From assembly GCA_006226415.1 (NCBI GenBank), contig SBGZ01000066.1, positions 1 through 32,427 of the forward strand: a stretch of 32,427 nt of DNA. The letters are read 5' to 3'. The DNA is from Alphaproteobacteria bacterium. Its GTDB lineage: Bacteria; Pseudomonadota; Alphaproteobacteria; M2410. Shown in pieces: positions 1 to 7,406 of this stretch. The notes under the pieces are model-generated. The model worked only from the letters and a program-made list of their open reading frames with translations, ran no database searches and had not been told where the DNA came from. Within the stretch, counting starts at the first letter, position 1. Each line of letters opens with the position of its first letter. Made by a program: the position numbers and the translations under genes.

Positions 1-1
1 C

Positions 2-445
2 CCCTTGTTGGTGTTGGCGGCGTTAGAGCTCAATCTCATCTATATGTTCTGGGTGCACACGGAGCACATTGGTAAACTGCCGCGCTGGTATGAATATCTC
101 TTTGTCACGCCCTCGCACCACCGGGTTCACCACGCCTCGAACATTGAATATCTCGATAAGAATTATTCCGGCACCTTCATCTTCTGGGATCGTCTCTTCG
201 GCACTTTTGAAGAAGAAAAAGCCAAGCCCGTTTTCGGGATCCTCAAGCAGATAGACACCTATAACCCCGTCAAGGCGAGCCTGCATGAGTGGGCGGCATT
301 GGCCCGCGATATCTTCTCAGTGCGCGGCTTGGGTAACAAGTTAGCCTTTCTGATCATGCCGCCCGGCTGGGCACCGGGAGGGCAGGGCGTAACCACCCGT
401 GAGCGCCAGCGCGCCTTGAAGACCAAGGGCTCCAACGCGGCATAG
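2..445 (+). CDS. Sterol desaturase / fatty acid hydroxylase family protein, C-terminal part (5' end outside window)
   Basis: This reading frame is open to the left edge, so only the C-terminal ~148 residues are present and the true start lies outside. The fragment has the last histidine cluster of the membrane di-iron hydroxylase family (SHHRVHH, codons around 110-130), followed by the typical segment NYSGTFIFWDRLFGTFEEE. The histidines help ligate the di-iron centre that hydroxylates or desaturates lipid substrates in the membrane. The substrate cannot be told from this piece. The tail after about residue 95 is basic and probably cytoplasmic. The gene ends 104 bp before the TerB-like gene, which appears to have its own promoter. 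The family call is solid; the particular reaction is unknown. Confidence 0.85.
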   Translation, partial: PLLVLAALELNLIYMFWVHTEHIGKLPRWYEYLFVTPSHHRVHHASNIEYLDKNYSGTFIFWDRLFGTFEEEKAKPVFGILKQIDTYNPVKASLHEWAALARDIFSVRGLGNKLAFLIMPPGWAPGGQGVTTRERQRALKTKGSNAA

Positions 446-465
446 CCAGCAACGAGGGTCACCAA

Positions 466-477
466 ATTACGCGTAAT
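466..477. promoter_or_regulatory. 12-bp perfect palindrome, candidate operator
   Basis: ATTACGCGTAAT reads the same on both strands. It lies just upstream of the -35-like element of the promoter candidate at 489-517. A second palindrome, AACCTCAGGTT (502-512), lies in the spacer and touches the -10 element. Both are visible in the sequence; that a regulator binds them is inference. Confidence 0.3.
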
Positions 478-488
478 GCCATTTACGC

Positions 489-517
489 TTTGTATGAGAT
501 CAACCTCAGGTTATACT
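489..517 (+). promoter_or_regulatory. Candidate sigma-70 type promoter of the TerB-like gene
   Basis: A -35-like TTTGTA (489-494) and a -10-like TATACT (512-517) are 17 bp apart. Transcription would then start near 524. This fits translation from the ATG at 550, and not from the earlier in-frame ATG at 490, which lies inside the promoter. Confidence 0.4.
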
Positions 518-549
518 TTCGCCAATTGGTTCAAGTGAAGGTGATCTCA

Positions 550-1071
550 ATGCCCTATTTGCTCGGCGTTCTCGCATTGGTCAGTACGATTGCGGTCTTT
601 ATCATACGCGCCGGTATGGTGGCCCGTGCCTCGCGGGAGCTGGGTGACGTCGCCGCCGATGCCTTGGGGGCTGCCCGCCGGGCCCGCTTTCGCCGAAAGG
701 CAACAAGATCGCCGCTGACCCAATTGGAAGATCCGCGCGAGGCGGTTGTCGCTATGATGGTCGCCATTGCCAAAAGTGAAGGCGATATCACGCAGGCCCA
801 AATGGCCGTGATGTCCAAAATCGCAACGGAGCGACTGGAGTTTGACGATGCGGGTGAGATTATCGCCCATGCGCGTTGGCTCACACAAGACGCCACAGAT
901 CCGGGGATTGTGGCGCAGAGAGTTGTCAGGTTGTTGGGCACAAGCTGCAGCCCGGAGCAAAAGGCCGATATCCTCGACATTCTGAAGCAGGTGGCCTCTG
1001 TCGGTCGGGAGCCGTCGCCTCTGCAATTGCAGGCCATTCAAACGCTTCGCATAAGATTCAATGGGCGTTGA
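550..1071 (+). CDS. TerB-like (tellurite-resistance TerB family) membrane-anchored protein
   Basis: A protein of about 173 residues with one N-terminal membrane helix (about residues 2-20, LLGVLALVSTIAVFII), a basic linker rich in Arg (RRARFRRKATR), and a C-terminal helical TerB/DjlA-like domain. The domain begins at PREAVVAMMVAIAKSEGDI, the usual position of the acidic turn in this fold. TerB domains act in stress or envelope-associated complexes, but no precise role follows from the sequence. The start at 550 is chosen because GAAGGTGA lies 5 nt upstream; the in-frame ATG at 490 would overlap the candidate promoter. No other ter genes are nearby, so this is not a tellurite operon. The next gene begins 76 bp downstream. 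Confidence 0.7.
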   Translation: MPYLLGVLALVSTIAVFIIRAGMVARASRELGDVAADALGAARRARFRRKATRSPLTQLEDPREAVVAMMVAIAKSEGDITQAQMAVMSKIATERLEFDDAGEIIAHARWLTQDATDPGIVAQRVVRLLGTSCSPEQKADILDILKQVASVGREPSPLQLQAIQTLRIRFNGR

Positions 1072-1147
1072 TCGTCCGCCTTCTCTTAGGCTTTAAATCC
1101 ACTTATAGTGCTCTTTTGAATGAGACCCATTGAAGAGGACACATGTG

Positions 1148-1465
1148 ATGGCCATTGTTGCGGTACTGGTTAAATTTGAGCTGGAAAGGGAGATGTCGGA
1201 CGCCGACAAGACGGCGCTGGATGCCATGGAGAGCGCCAGTCGGCAGGAGGACGGTTGCCTCGACTATGCATTTTCCCGCGAGATCAGTCATCCCAATGCC
1301 TATCGTGTTGTCGAACTTTGGAAGGACATGGCCGCGCTGGAATATCATTTCACGACCCCGCACATGGCCGCCTTCATGGCAGCTCTGGGCGCATTGTCGC
1401 CACAAAATCTTGAAATCAAGGTCTATGAGCTCGGCGCCGAACGCGCCTTGCCAACAGCTGGATAG
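1148..1465 (+). CDS. Antibiotic biosynthesis monooxygenase (ABM) domain protein
   Basis: A single ABM (dimeric alpha-beta barrel) domain of 105 residues. The opening strand AIVAVLVKFEL, the motif QEDGCLDYAFSRE and the segment VVELWKDMAALEYHFTTPHM are typical of the family, which includes quinol monooxygenase YgiN. Such proteins are small cytoplasmic dimers that use cofactor-independent oxygen chemistry or act as detoxifying accessory enzymes. The substrate is not evident. The ATG at 1148 is preferred to the ORF start at 1130 because GAGGAC lies 8-9 nt before it. A weak promoter-like TATAGT occurs at 1104-1109. The Kazal lipoprotein gene follows 16 bp later, so they are probably co-transcribed. 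Confidence 0.85.
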   Translation: MAIVAVLVKFELEREMSDADKTALDAMESASRQEDGCLDYAFSREISHPNAYRVVELWKDMAALEYHFTTPHMAAFMAALGALSPQNLEIKVYELGAERALPTAG

Positions 1466-1481
1466 GTGAGGAGACGTTTAA

Positions 1482-1826
1482 ATGAAAACCGTGACCATTG
1501 CAGTCTTTGCGTTTTTTGCGCTTGTCTCTTGCGCCGTTGAAGAGGACGCGCCGCCGCTTCAACCAGGAAGTCCGGTGACTTCGGGAGAAATGTGCGGCGG
1601 CATTGCCGGATTTGCTTGCGGTGACGAAGGTGACTATTGCCGCCACGAAAAAGGTCAGTGTGAGATCGCTGATGGCGCAGGCATTTGCACCAAGAAGCCG
1701 CAGAAATGCACCATGGATTATCGTCCGGTTTGTGGCTGCGATGGCAAGACCTATTCCAATGCCTGCATGGCGGCGGCCAGCGGCGCCAGCGTTTTGCATG
1801 ACGGCAAATGCGAAGAAGCGGAGTGA
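1482..1826 (+). CDS. Kazal-type serine protease inhibitor domain lipoprotein
   Basis: A 114-residue lipoprotein. Residues 1-16 are a signal peptide and the lipobox is LVSC, with Cys17 as the lipidated residue. A Cys-rich segment (C38, C46, C53, C60, C69) leads into a Kazal domain from C76 to C110 with the hallmark [14 protein letters not shown]. In Kazal inhibitors the scissile-bond P1 residue is the second after this Cys, here Met78 with Asp79 as P1'. The loop [10 protein letters not shown] closely resembles the avian ovomucoid third-domain loop, so a chymotrypsin-, elastase- or subtilisin-like target is plausible. It probably sits on the periplasmic or outer envelope face. GAGGAG lies 8 nt before the ATG. 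The stop is 3 bp from the DUF2855 gene start. Confidence 0.88.
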   Translation: MKTVTIAVFAFFALVSCAVEEDAPPLQPGSPVTSGEMCGGIAGFACGDEGDYCRHEKGQCEIADGAGICTKKPQKCTMDYRPVCGCDGKTYSNACMAAASGASVLHDGKCEEAE

Positions 1827-1829
1827 CAC

Positions 1830-2897
1830 ATGGACTTCATGGTCAATCGCGCGGATTTGCGAAACGTCAAGGTCACGAGCACGCCTCACCGGCCCCTCGA
1901 GGAGGGCGAAGCGCGATTGCGCATAGAGCATTTTTCGCTCACGGCCAATAATATTACCTATGCTGCGGCGGGAGACTTTCTTAAATACTGGAACTTCTTC
2001 CCGGCGCCTGAAGGCTGGGGCCGGGTTCCGGTATGGGGATTTGCCGAGGTGGTTGAGTCCCGCGCCGAAGGGGTGCCGGTTGAAAGCCGCTACTACGGTT
2101 ATTATCCCATGTCGCGCGAATTGATCGTCGAGCCCACGGCAATCGGCGCATCTGGCTTTACCGATGGGGCCGCCCACCGACAGGGCCTGGCGCCCATTTA
2201 CAACCGATATCTCAATACGGACAACGATCCGGCATATGATGCCGCGACCGAAGATCTGCAGATGCTGTTTCGCCCGCTGTTTGGCACCGCATTCTTGATT
2301 GATGACTTCCTCGCAGAGGAGGGGTTTTTCGGTGCCAGCCGCATAATATTTGCCAGCGCGTCCTCAAAAACGGCTTACAGCACAGCGTTTTTGTTGTCGA
2401 ACCGGCCAGAGGTTTCCGTTGTCGGGTTGACGTCCACTCCCAATGTCGACTTTGTAAAATCCTTGGGCATATACGATGAGGTCCTATCCTATGACGATTT
2501 GGAAACCTTGGACACGGCAGAACCAGCCGTCTTTGTGGATATGGCCGGTAGCAGCGCGATACGCGCCCGAGTGCATCGACATTTAAAGGACAGCCTTCAT
2601 TATTCCTGCTCTGTGGGTCTGTCACACTGGGATCAAAACGGTCCCCTCGCCGAGGAACTGCCAGGACCTGCGCCTGTTATGTTTTTTGCGCCAGATCAGT
2701 CCGTCAAGCGCGTCAAGGAACTGGGGCCAGCGGAGTTCCAAAGGCGCTATGGCGATTCCTGGGGTCTGTTTTTGGCACGGGCTAAAAATTGGGTGAAGGT
2801 GGAGCATTTTGAATCCGCCGAAGACTTGAAGAATAATTACATGGCCTTTATTGAAGGACAGGCGCCAGCATCGGCTGGCTATATCCATTCACTTTGA
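1830..2897 (+). CDS. DUF2855 family protein
   Basis: A 355-residue soluble protein matching the DUF2855 family by its conserved opening (EEGEARLRIEHFSLTANNITYA...GDFLKYWNFFP) and the segment WGFAEVVES. The layout resembles quinone reductase/medium-chain dehydrogenase proteins: an N-terminal beta-rich part, then a Rossmann-like part around residues 165-250 (ASRIIFASASSKTAYSTAF...VSVVGLTS) where a nucleotide could bind. The family has no agreed function. The gene starts 3 bp after the Kazal stop, which suggests translational coupling in the ABM-Kazal-DUF2855 unit. The classical GXGXXG of dehydrogenases is not visible, so NADP binding is uncertain. Confidence 0.82.
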   Translation: MDFMVNRADLRNVKVTSTPHRPLEEGEARLRIEHFSLTANNITYAAAGDFLKYWNFFPAPEGWGRVPVWGFAEVVESRAEGVPVESRYYGYYPMSRELIVEPTAIGASGFTDGAAHRQGLAPIYNRYLNTDNDPAYDAATEDLQMLFRPLFGTAFLIDDFLAEEGFFGASRIIFASASSKTAYSTAFLLSNRPEVSVVGLTSTPNVDFVKSLGIYDEVLSYDDLETLDTAEPAVFVDMAGSSAIRARVHRHLKDSLHYSCSVGLSHWDQNGPLAEELPGPAPVMFFAPDQSVKRVKELGPAEFQRRYGDSWGLFLARAKNWVKVEHFESAEDLKNNYMAFIEGQAPASAGYIHSL

Positions 2898-2992
2898 AGG
2901 GGTTCAGTCGCCTGTCTTGTGGGTCTTCTTTGGGGATCGAGCAATTGGCCGACTATATCCTTGAGAATAAGAGCAACCTTTGAGGAGCTTCC

Positions 2993-3775
2993 ATGCTGGC
3001 TGTCATCTCACCCGCCAAACGCCTTGATTTTGAAGACATGTCCTACAAGGGCAAATCAACCATGCCCGTGCGTCAGGCCGACACGGCGGAGCTTGTCAAG
3101 GCAGCCCGCAAACTTTCCAAATCCAAAATCAAAAATCTGATGGGGCTGAGCGACGACCTGGCGGTGCTCAATTATGAGCGCTTTCAATCGTTTTCAGATA
3201 AACCGAAAAAGTCTGAAAGCAAGCCTGCCATTTTCGCCTTTCGCGGAGATGTCTATCTCGGTCTTCAGGCGGACAGCTTCGACGATCAGGACTTGGCGTT
3301 CGCTCAAGATCATCTGCGCATTCTATCTGGCCTTTATGGGGTTTTGCGCCCGCTCGACCGCATTCAGCCTTACCGCCTGGAAATGGGCTCAAAACTGAAG
3401 AACCCGCGCGGCGAAAATCTCTACGACTTCTGGGGAAGCGACATTGGCGAAACCTTGACGAATGACCTCAAAAGTTCGGCTCATCCAGTCCTCATCAACC
3501 TCGCGTCAAATGAGTACTTCAAGGCCGCAAAAAAGGGATTGAATGTCGACATCATCACGCCCGAGTTTAAGGAAATTAAAGACGGCAAGGCGCGCATGCT
3601 CGGCGCTTTCGCCAAGCAAGCCCGCGGCATGATGGTGCGTTACATGACCCAGAACCGCATCGACGACCCGGAGGGTTTGAAGGATTTCAACCTCGGTGGC
3701 TACAAATACCAAAAAGATCTCTCGACCCCCGCCAAATGGGTCTTCACTCGGAAGCAGCCGCCGCCGACCCGCTAG
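2993..3775 (+). CDS. yaaA: Peroxide stress protein YaaA (DUF328/UPF0246)
   Basis: A 260-residue cytoplasmic protein matching YaaA over its full length. Diagnostic stretches are the N-terminal MLAVISPAKRLDF, FRGDVYLGLQA, the central HLRILSGLYGVLRPLD, YRLEMGSKL, and VLINLASNEYFKA. In E. coli YaaA is induced by OxyR and limits free iron and DNA damage during hydrogen peroxide stress. The fold binds DNA. GAGGAG lies 8 nt before the ATG. The 95-bp gap to the DUF2855 gene suggests it may have its own promoter. The last 32 bp overlap the convergent NlpC/P60-type gene. Confidence 0.95.
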   Translation: MLAVISPAKRLDFEDMSYKGKSTMPVRQADTAELVKAARKLSKSKIKNLMGLSDDLAVLNYERFQSFSDKPKKSESKPAIFAFRGDVYLGLQADSFDDQDLAFAQDHLRILSGLYGVLRPLDRIQPYRLEMGSKLKNPRGENLYDFWGSDIGETLTNDLKSSAHPVLINLASNEYFKAAKKGLNVDIITPEFKEIKDGKARMLGAFAKQARGMMVRYMTQNRIDDPEGLKDFNLGGYKYQKDLSTPAKWVFTRKQPPPTR

Positions 3776-4535
3776 GAGGTTCGGCCCACACCAGAGACCG
3801 ATAGTCAAAATCACCTTCGATGCTGGGTTTCACCACAGCAAAATAGGGTGAGAGATCAAAGTCCCGTGGCGTAAACAGGCTATGGTGCCGGATGTGCATG
3901 ATTTCCCGGTTGGTGTAATCATGATTCGTGCCAGGGTCGTCCTGAGTAATATCCGGCAGGATCGGGTAGCGAATGCTTTGAAAGGCCTTGGCAATCAGGG
4001 TTGAGCAGATAGCGCGCGTCGGATCGCCGCTGCCAAAGGCCAGCATTCGCCGCCGAAACCGAATCGGCACGGGCGGATGCGGGATCAGATAACGAAACAG
4101 ATCCACAATGTTGCGCATATCATAATGGTGGCCGATAGAGGCCTTTAGAAAGTCAACGAGTGTCTGACGGTCTTCCGCGGTCAGCCCAACCGGACGACAA
4201 ATTCGCGTATTAAAATGCCTGTAGTTGGAAAGCGGCACCGCCTGCACCCCTTTTTCCGACCGGGCTTCGATAAGCACTTTGGGGTCGGGCAGTTGTTTGT
4301 CGTCAAAGATAGGCCCGACATAGACCGCCGCATGGGACCATGTCGACTGGGTCAAATATTTGATAATCGCGCTGATCCGTCGATTACCCTCCACCAAGAG
4401 AACGTCCCCCGGCTGCAGGCATCGATCCAGCTGATCCGTTGAGATCATGGAAAAGGGCTCATAGCGACGGATGGGTTTATTCAGATAACGGATGACCGCC
4501 TGGCCGGCCCAATTGCGTGCCCAGTTGATCGACAT
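3744..4535 (-). CDS. Permuted NlpC/P60 (YiiX/YebB-like) cysteine hydrolase
   Basis: About 263 residues. The order of catalytic residues is His, Glu/acidic, then Cys, as in the circularly permuted papain-like YiiX/LRAT group: LQPGDVLLVEG, then WSHAAVYVG (His68), LIEA (Glu90) and AICSTLIAKAF (Cys177). Members act on amide or thioester bonds of lipids or peptidoglycan-like substrates; the target here is unknown. There is no clear signal peptide, although a short amphipathic N-terminus might associate with membranes. The ATG at 4535 is preferred to the GTG at 4544 because GGAAGGAAAGG lies 8 nt upstream of the ATG. The 3' end overlaps yaaA tail to tail by 32 bp. A 13-bp palindrome (AGCAGA-T-TCTGCT, 4576-4588) lies about 41 bp before the start. 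Confidence 0.82.
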   Translation of the reverse strand: MSINWARNWAGQAVIRYLNKPIRRYEPFSMISTDQLDRCLQPGDVLLVEGNRRISAIIKYLTQSTWSHAAVYVGPIFDDKQLPDPKVLIEARSEKGVQAVPLSNYRHFNTRICRPVGLTAEDRQTLVDFLKASIGHHYDMRNIVDLFRYLIPHPPVPIRFRRRMLAFGSGDPTRAICSTLIAKAFQSIRYPILPDITQDDPGTNHDYTNREIMHIRHHSLFTPRDFDLSPYFAVVKPSIEGDFDYRSLVWAEPPSGSAAAASE

Positions 4536-4713
4536 GGGGGGCACCTTTCCTTCCTATTGATTTTGTTAATCTTCTAGCAGATTCTGCTTAGATATTTGAG
4601 CCCCTCTTGGCATGACGCAGACAATTCTTTGTGATAGGCTGCCCGCCAATGTCCGGGGCGCAACGCAGCTTCCCCAAGGGAAGTTTGGGCAAACAAGGGG
4701 TTGAATCGCAGCT
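4536..4713. other. Divergent intergenic region between the NlpC/P60-type and TolB/TPR genes
   Basis: About 178 bp holding the promoters of two divergent genes. The palindrome AGCAGATTCTGCT (4576-4588, 6-bp arms around one T) is a candidate operator. TTGGCA at 4607-4612 could be a -35 element for the rightward gene, but the matching -10 is poor. No terminator or small gene is visible. Confidence 0.4.
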
Positions 4714-6873
4714 GTGAACAATTTGTTTGAGGAATTCAAACGGCGCAACATCTTCCGTGTGGGGATCGCCTATCTTGTCATGGCCTGGCTGGTCTTGCAG
4801 GTGGGAGCGATTGTCGCCCCTGCTTTGAGCCTGCCAGAGTGGACGCTTTCCTTCATCATATTCATTCTGGTCACCGGCCTGCCGATCGCCTTGATCTTCG
4901 CCTGGGCTTTTGAGATGACGCCGCAGGGCCTCAAGCGCACACAGGAAGTCGATCTGACAGAATCCGTGACAGCAGAAACCGGCAAAAAACTCAATCGCAT
5001 CATAATAGGTATCCTTTGCCTGGCGGTTGTCGCTTTGTTGGTGGATCGCTTTGTTTTTGGCGGCGCCGATCCTGCCGAGAAGGATAGGGAGGCTGAGGAC
5101 GCGGGCGGGCCTTATGAGTCCATCGCAGTTCTGCCCTTCGTCAACATGAGTGATGACACCGCGCAGGATTATTTTTCCGATGGTATCTCAGAAGAGCTCT
5201 TGAACCTTCTGGCAAAGCAACGCGGCCTTCGGGTCGCCGCGCGCACCTCATCCTTTGCCTACAAGGGTCACAACAAGGACATCAAAGAGATCGGACAAGA
5301 TCTCAATGTGGACACGGTATTGGAAGGCAGTGTCCGCAAATCAGGACCCAAGATTCGCATCACGGCGCAGCTGATCGAAGCCGATACCGGTTATCATCTT
5401 TGGTCCAACACATATGATCGTGAGCTCAATGATATTTTCGCCATTCAGGACGAGATTAGCGAGGCGATTGTTGGCGCTCTTCAGGTGCACTTCAACGGTG
5501 AAACTGCCGAACCCACCGCCAAATCAAAGGTCACGAATCTTGAGGCCTATAACGCTTACCTCAAAGGCCAACACAATCTGCAAAAGCGCAACAAGGAAGC
5601 GCTTTACCTGGCGCTGAGTAACTTTGATCTCGCAATATCTTATGACCCCACATATGCACCCGCTTACTCTGGCAAAGCGGATGCATATCTGCTTTTGGCC
5701 GACAGTGGTAGCTCCTATGGGGATATACCCGTGGAGCAGGCCGCCATGTTGGCCGAACCTGTTATCGAACGTGGGCTTGAGCTTGATCCGAGCCTTGCAG
5801 AAGTCTATGCGTCCAAGGGGCTCTTATTGAACACAATCGACAAGCCATCTCAGGCGGTCGAAGCCCTAACACATGCAATTGAGCTCTCTCCGAACCTATC
5901 CCGGGCCTATCTTTGGCGCGGCCTTGCTTACGGGGGGCTGTACGAGCGCCAACTTGAAATCAAAGACATGGAAACCGCTAATCTCCTGGATCCATTGTCT
6001 CTGCCTCCCCTGTCAAATCTTTTAAACCGATATCTGGATGTTGGTGAAATCGACAAAGCACAGCAAAAATTTGATGATATTGGGCGCCTAACGGGCGACA
6101 AAGCCGATAGGTTTAAGGTCGGCGAGGTCAATATTTTGGCAAAGAGAGGGGAACTCGCTCAATCCTATCAGGTTGCGCTGGATCTCTATGAGGCCTCTGA
6201 CGAAGAGTTATGGGTTTCGGTGGTCTTTGCGCTTTGGCGATTGGGCGAGTTTGAAAAATCAGTTGAATTCATCTCAGGCAATTCCTTTTTTCAGTATCGA
6301 GCTTGGCTACTGTCAGGGCAAATTGAAAAGGCGGATGCAATACGGGAGGATTTCTTGGCTGATCCGGAGAGACCGCCGGAAGCACGGGCCATTTCAGCCA
6401 TGTACATGGCGTACCACGAAACGGATCCTGAAAAATTCGCCGCCTATTTGTCTGAATTCAAGGACATCGACCTTAGCTTGGATGGCCCGATTTTCGACGA
6501 ACGACCGGATCGATTAAATGTGTCCTCGATAGCCTATGTATTTCATCGGGCAGGTCGGATGGATGAGTTGGAAACTGTTCTATCAAACCTTCAATCCTAC
6601 ATCGATCTGTATAAGCCAAAGGGGTATCATCTCGATCTTTTGACGGAGGAGATTTGCCTTTACATTTTAAGGGGGCAACATCAGGAAGCGCTGGCCCTTA
6701 TCCGATCAGGTCTTGCCAAAAACGAATTGCGTTACGCCTTCTTCACTTCGCGAGAAGCGGAGCTTCTCAACGGCAACGAAGAGTTTGAAGAGTTGCGCCG
6801 CGATTTCATGACACATCTCAATGCTGAGCGCGCCAAGCTTGGCTGGGCGCCGCTTGAGTTGCCGACCAATTAA
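4714..6873 (+). CDS. Membrane-anchored TolB-like/TPR protein (adenylate cyclase-associated N-terminal type)
   Basis: A 719-residue protein starting at GTG. The N-terminus (FEEFKRRNIFRVGIAYLVMAWLVLQV) and two helices (about 15-35 and 43-63) match the membrane module often attached to class III cyclases and TPR proteins in proteobacteria. A third helix lies at about 94-112. Residues ~130-260 form a TolB/FlgO-like domain (SIAVLPFVNMSDDTAQDYFSDGISEELLNLL, then ARTSSFAYKG and VDTVLEGSVRKSG). The rest is TPR-type helical repeats. No cyclase catalytic domain is present, so the name adenylate cyclase would be wrong. It is likely a scaffold at the inner membrane with a periplasmic C-terminus. The ribosome site before the GTG is weak. 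The GNAT gene begins 5 bp after the stop. Confidence 0.85.
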   Translation: MNNLFEEFKRRNIFRVGIAYLVMAWLVLQVGAIVAPALSLPEWTLSFIIFILVTGLPIALIFAWAFEMTPQGLKRTQEVDLTESVTAETGKKLNRIIIGILCLAVVALLVDRFVFGGADPAEKDREAEDAGGPYESIAVLPFVNMSDDTAQDYFSDGISEELLNLLAKQRGLRVAARTSSFAYKGHNKDIKEIGQDLNVDTVLEGSVRKSGPKIRITAQLIEADTGYHLWSNTYDRELNDIFAIQDEISEAIVGALQVHFNGETAEPTAKSKVTNLEAYNAYLKGQHNLQKRNKEALYLALSNFDLAISYDPTYAPAYSGKADAYLLLADSGSSYGDIPVEQAAMLAEPVIERGLELDPSLAEVYASKGLLLNTIDKPSQAVEALTHAIELSPNLSRAYLWRGLAYGGLYERQLEIKDMETANLLDPLSLPPLSNLLNRYLDVGEIDKAQQKFDDIGRLTGDKADRFKVGEVNILAKRGELAQSYQVALDLYEASDEELWVSVVFALWRLGEFEKSVEFISGNSFFQYRAWLLSGQIEKADAIREDFLADPERPPEARAISAMYMAYHETDPEKFAAYLSEFKDIDLSLDGPIFDERPDRLNVSSIAYVFHRAGRMDELETVLSNLQSYIDLYKPKGYHLDLLTEEICLYILRGQHQEALALIRSGLAKNELRYAFFTSREAELLNGNEEFEELRRDFMTHLNAERAKLGWAPLELPTN

Positions 6874-6878
6874 GTCTC

Positions 6879-7400
6879 ATGAATATAGAAACAGAACGCC
6901 TGCGCCTGCGTCCCCTCGTGGAAAAGGACGCCAAAGCCTTTACCGCCTACCGGCGCGACCCGGAAGTTGCGCGCTACCAGAGCTGGGACACCGACTACTC
7001 CCTCACCGATGCCATCGATTTCATTCGCGAAATTGCGGGGGATACACCAGGTTCGCCAGGTAAGTGGTTTCAATTTGCCATCGCGGACAAGAATAGCGAT
7101 GAGCTCGTCGGTGATATCGGCGTTCACTTTGACGACGAAGGTAACGGCGATCTGATGATCGGCTTCACACTGGCGGGTCCCCAACAGGGCAAGGGCCTCG
7201 CCACAGAAGCGGTCGGCGCCTTGGTTGATTATCTCAAGTCAACATTCTCCGTCCGGAGGCTCCAAGCCTATACGGATGTACGCAATAAAAAATCCCAGGC
7301 GCTTTTGGAGCGCCTGGGATTTCATCAGCTTCGCCAAATCAAAAAAAGCGGATTTTACAAAAGTGAATGGTGCGACGAATTTCTCTATGAGAAATCGTAA
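6879..7400 (+). CDS. GNAT family N-acetyltransferase (RimJ/RimL-like)
   Basis: A 173-residue acetyltransferase. The N-terminal IETERLRLRPLVEKDAKAF is the classical opening of RimJ/RimL-type GNATs. The acetyl-CoA loop is GPQQGKGLATEAV (about residues 105-117), and the late motif NKKSQALLERLGF (about 136-148) is the conserved GNAT motif B region. It should transfer acetyl from acetyl-CoA to an amine, protein N-terminus or small molecule; the substrate is unknown. The ATG lies 5 bp after the TPR stop with no clear ribosome site, so translation may be coupled. The conserved motif-B codons contain a perfect 14-bp hairpin that reads as a terminator for the opposite strand. Confidence 0.9.
   Translation: MNIETERLRLRPLVEKDAKAFTAYRRDPEVARYQSWDTDYSLTDAIDFIREIAGDTPGSPGKWFQFAIADKNSDELVGDIGVHFDDEGNGDLMIGFTLAGPQQGKGLATEAVGALVDYLKSTFSVRRLQAYTDVRNKKSQALLERLGFHQLRQIKKSGFYKSEWCDEFLYEKS
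7287..7322 (-). terminator. Intrinsic terminator of the mddA-like gene, embedded in the GNAT coding region
   Basis: The arms 7290-7303 and 7309-7322 are perfect 14-bp inverted repeats around a 5-nt loop. On the minus strand the hairpin is followed by six T (7292-7287). It lies about 85 bp downstream of the mddA-like stop codon. On the plus strand no T-run follows, so it points leftward only. The plus strand encodes the conserved GNAT segment KKSQALLERLGF. Confidence 0.85.
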
Positions 7401-7406
7401 TCGCCC

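Noticed and set aside
550-1071. A tellurite resistance operon
   Set aside because: Only a TerB-like domain is present, with no terA, terC, terD or terZ-type neighbours.
4714-6873. Adenylate cyclase annotation for the TolB-like/TPR protein
   Set aside because: Only the membrane module commonly seen with cyclases is present; there is no class III catalytic domain.
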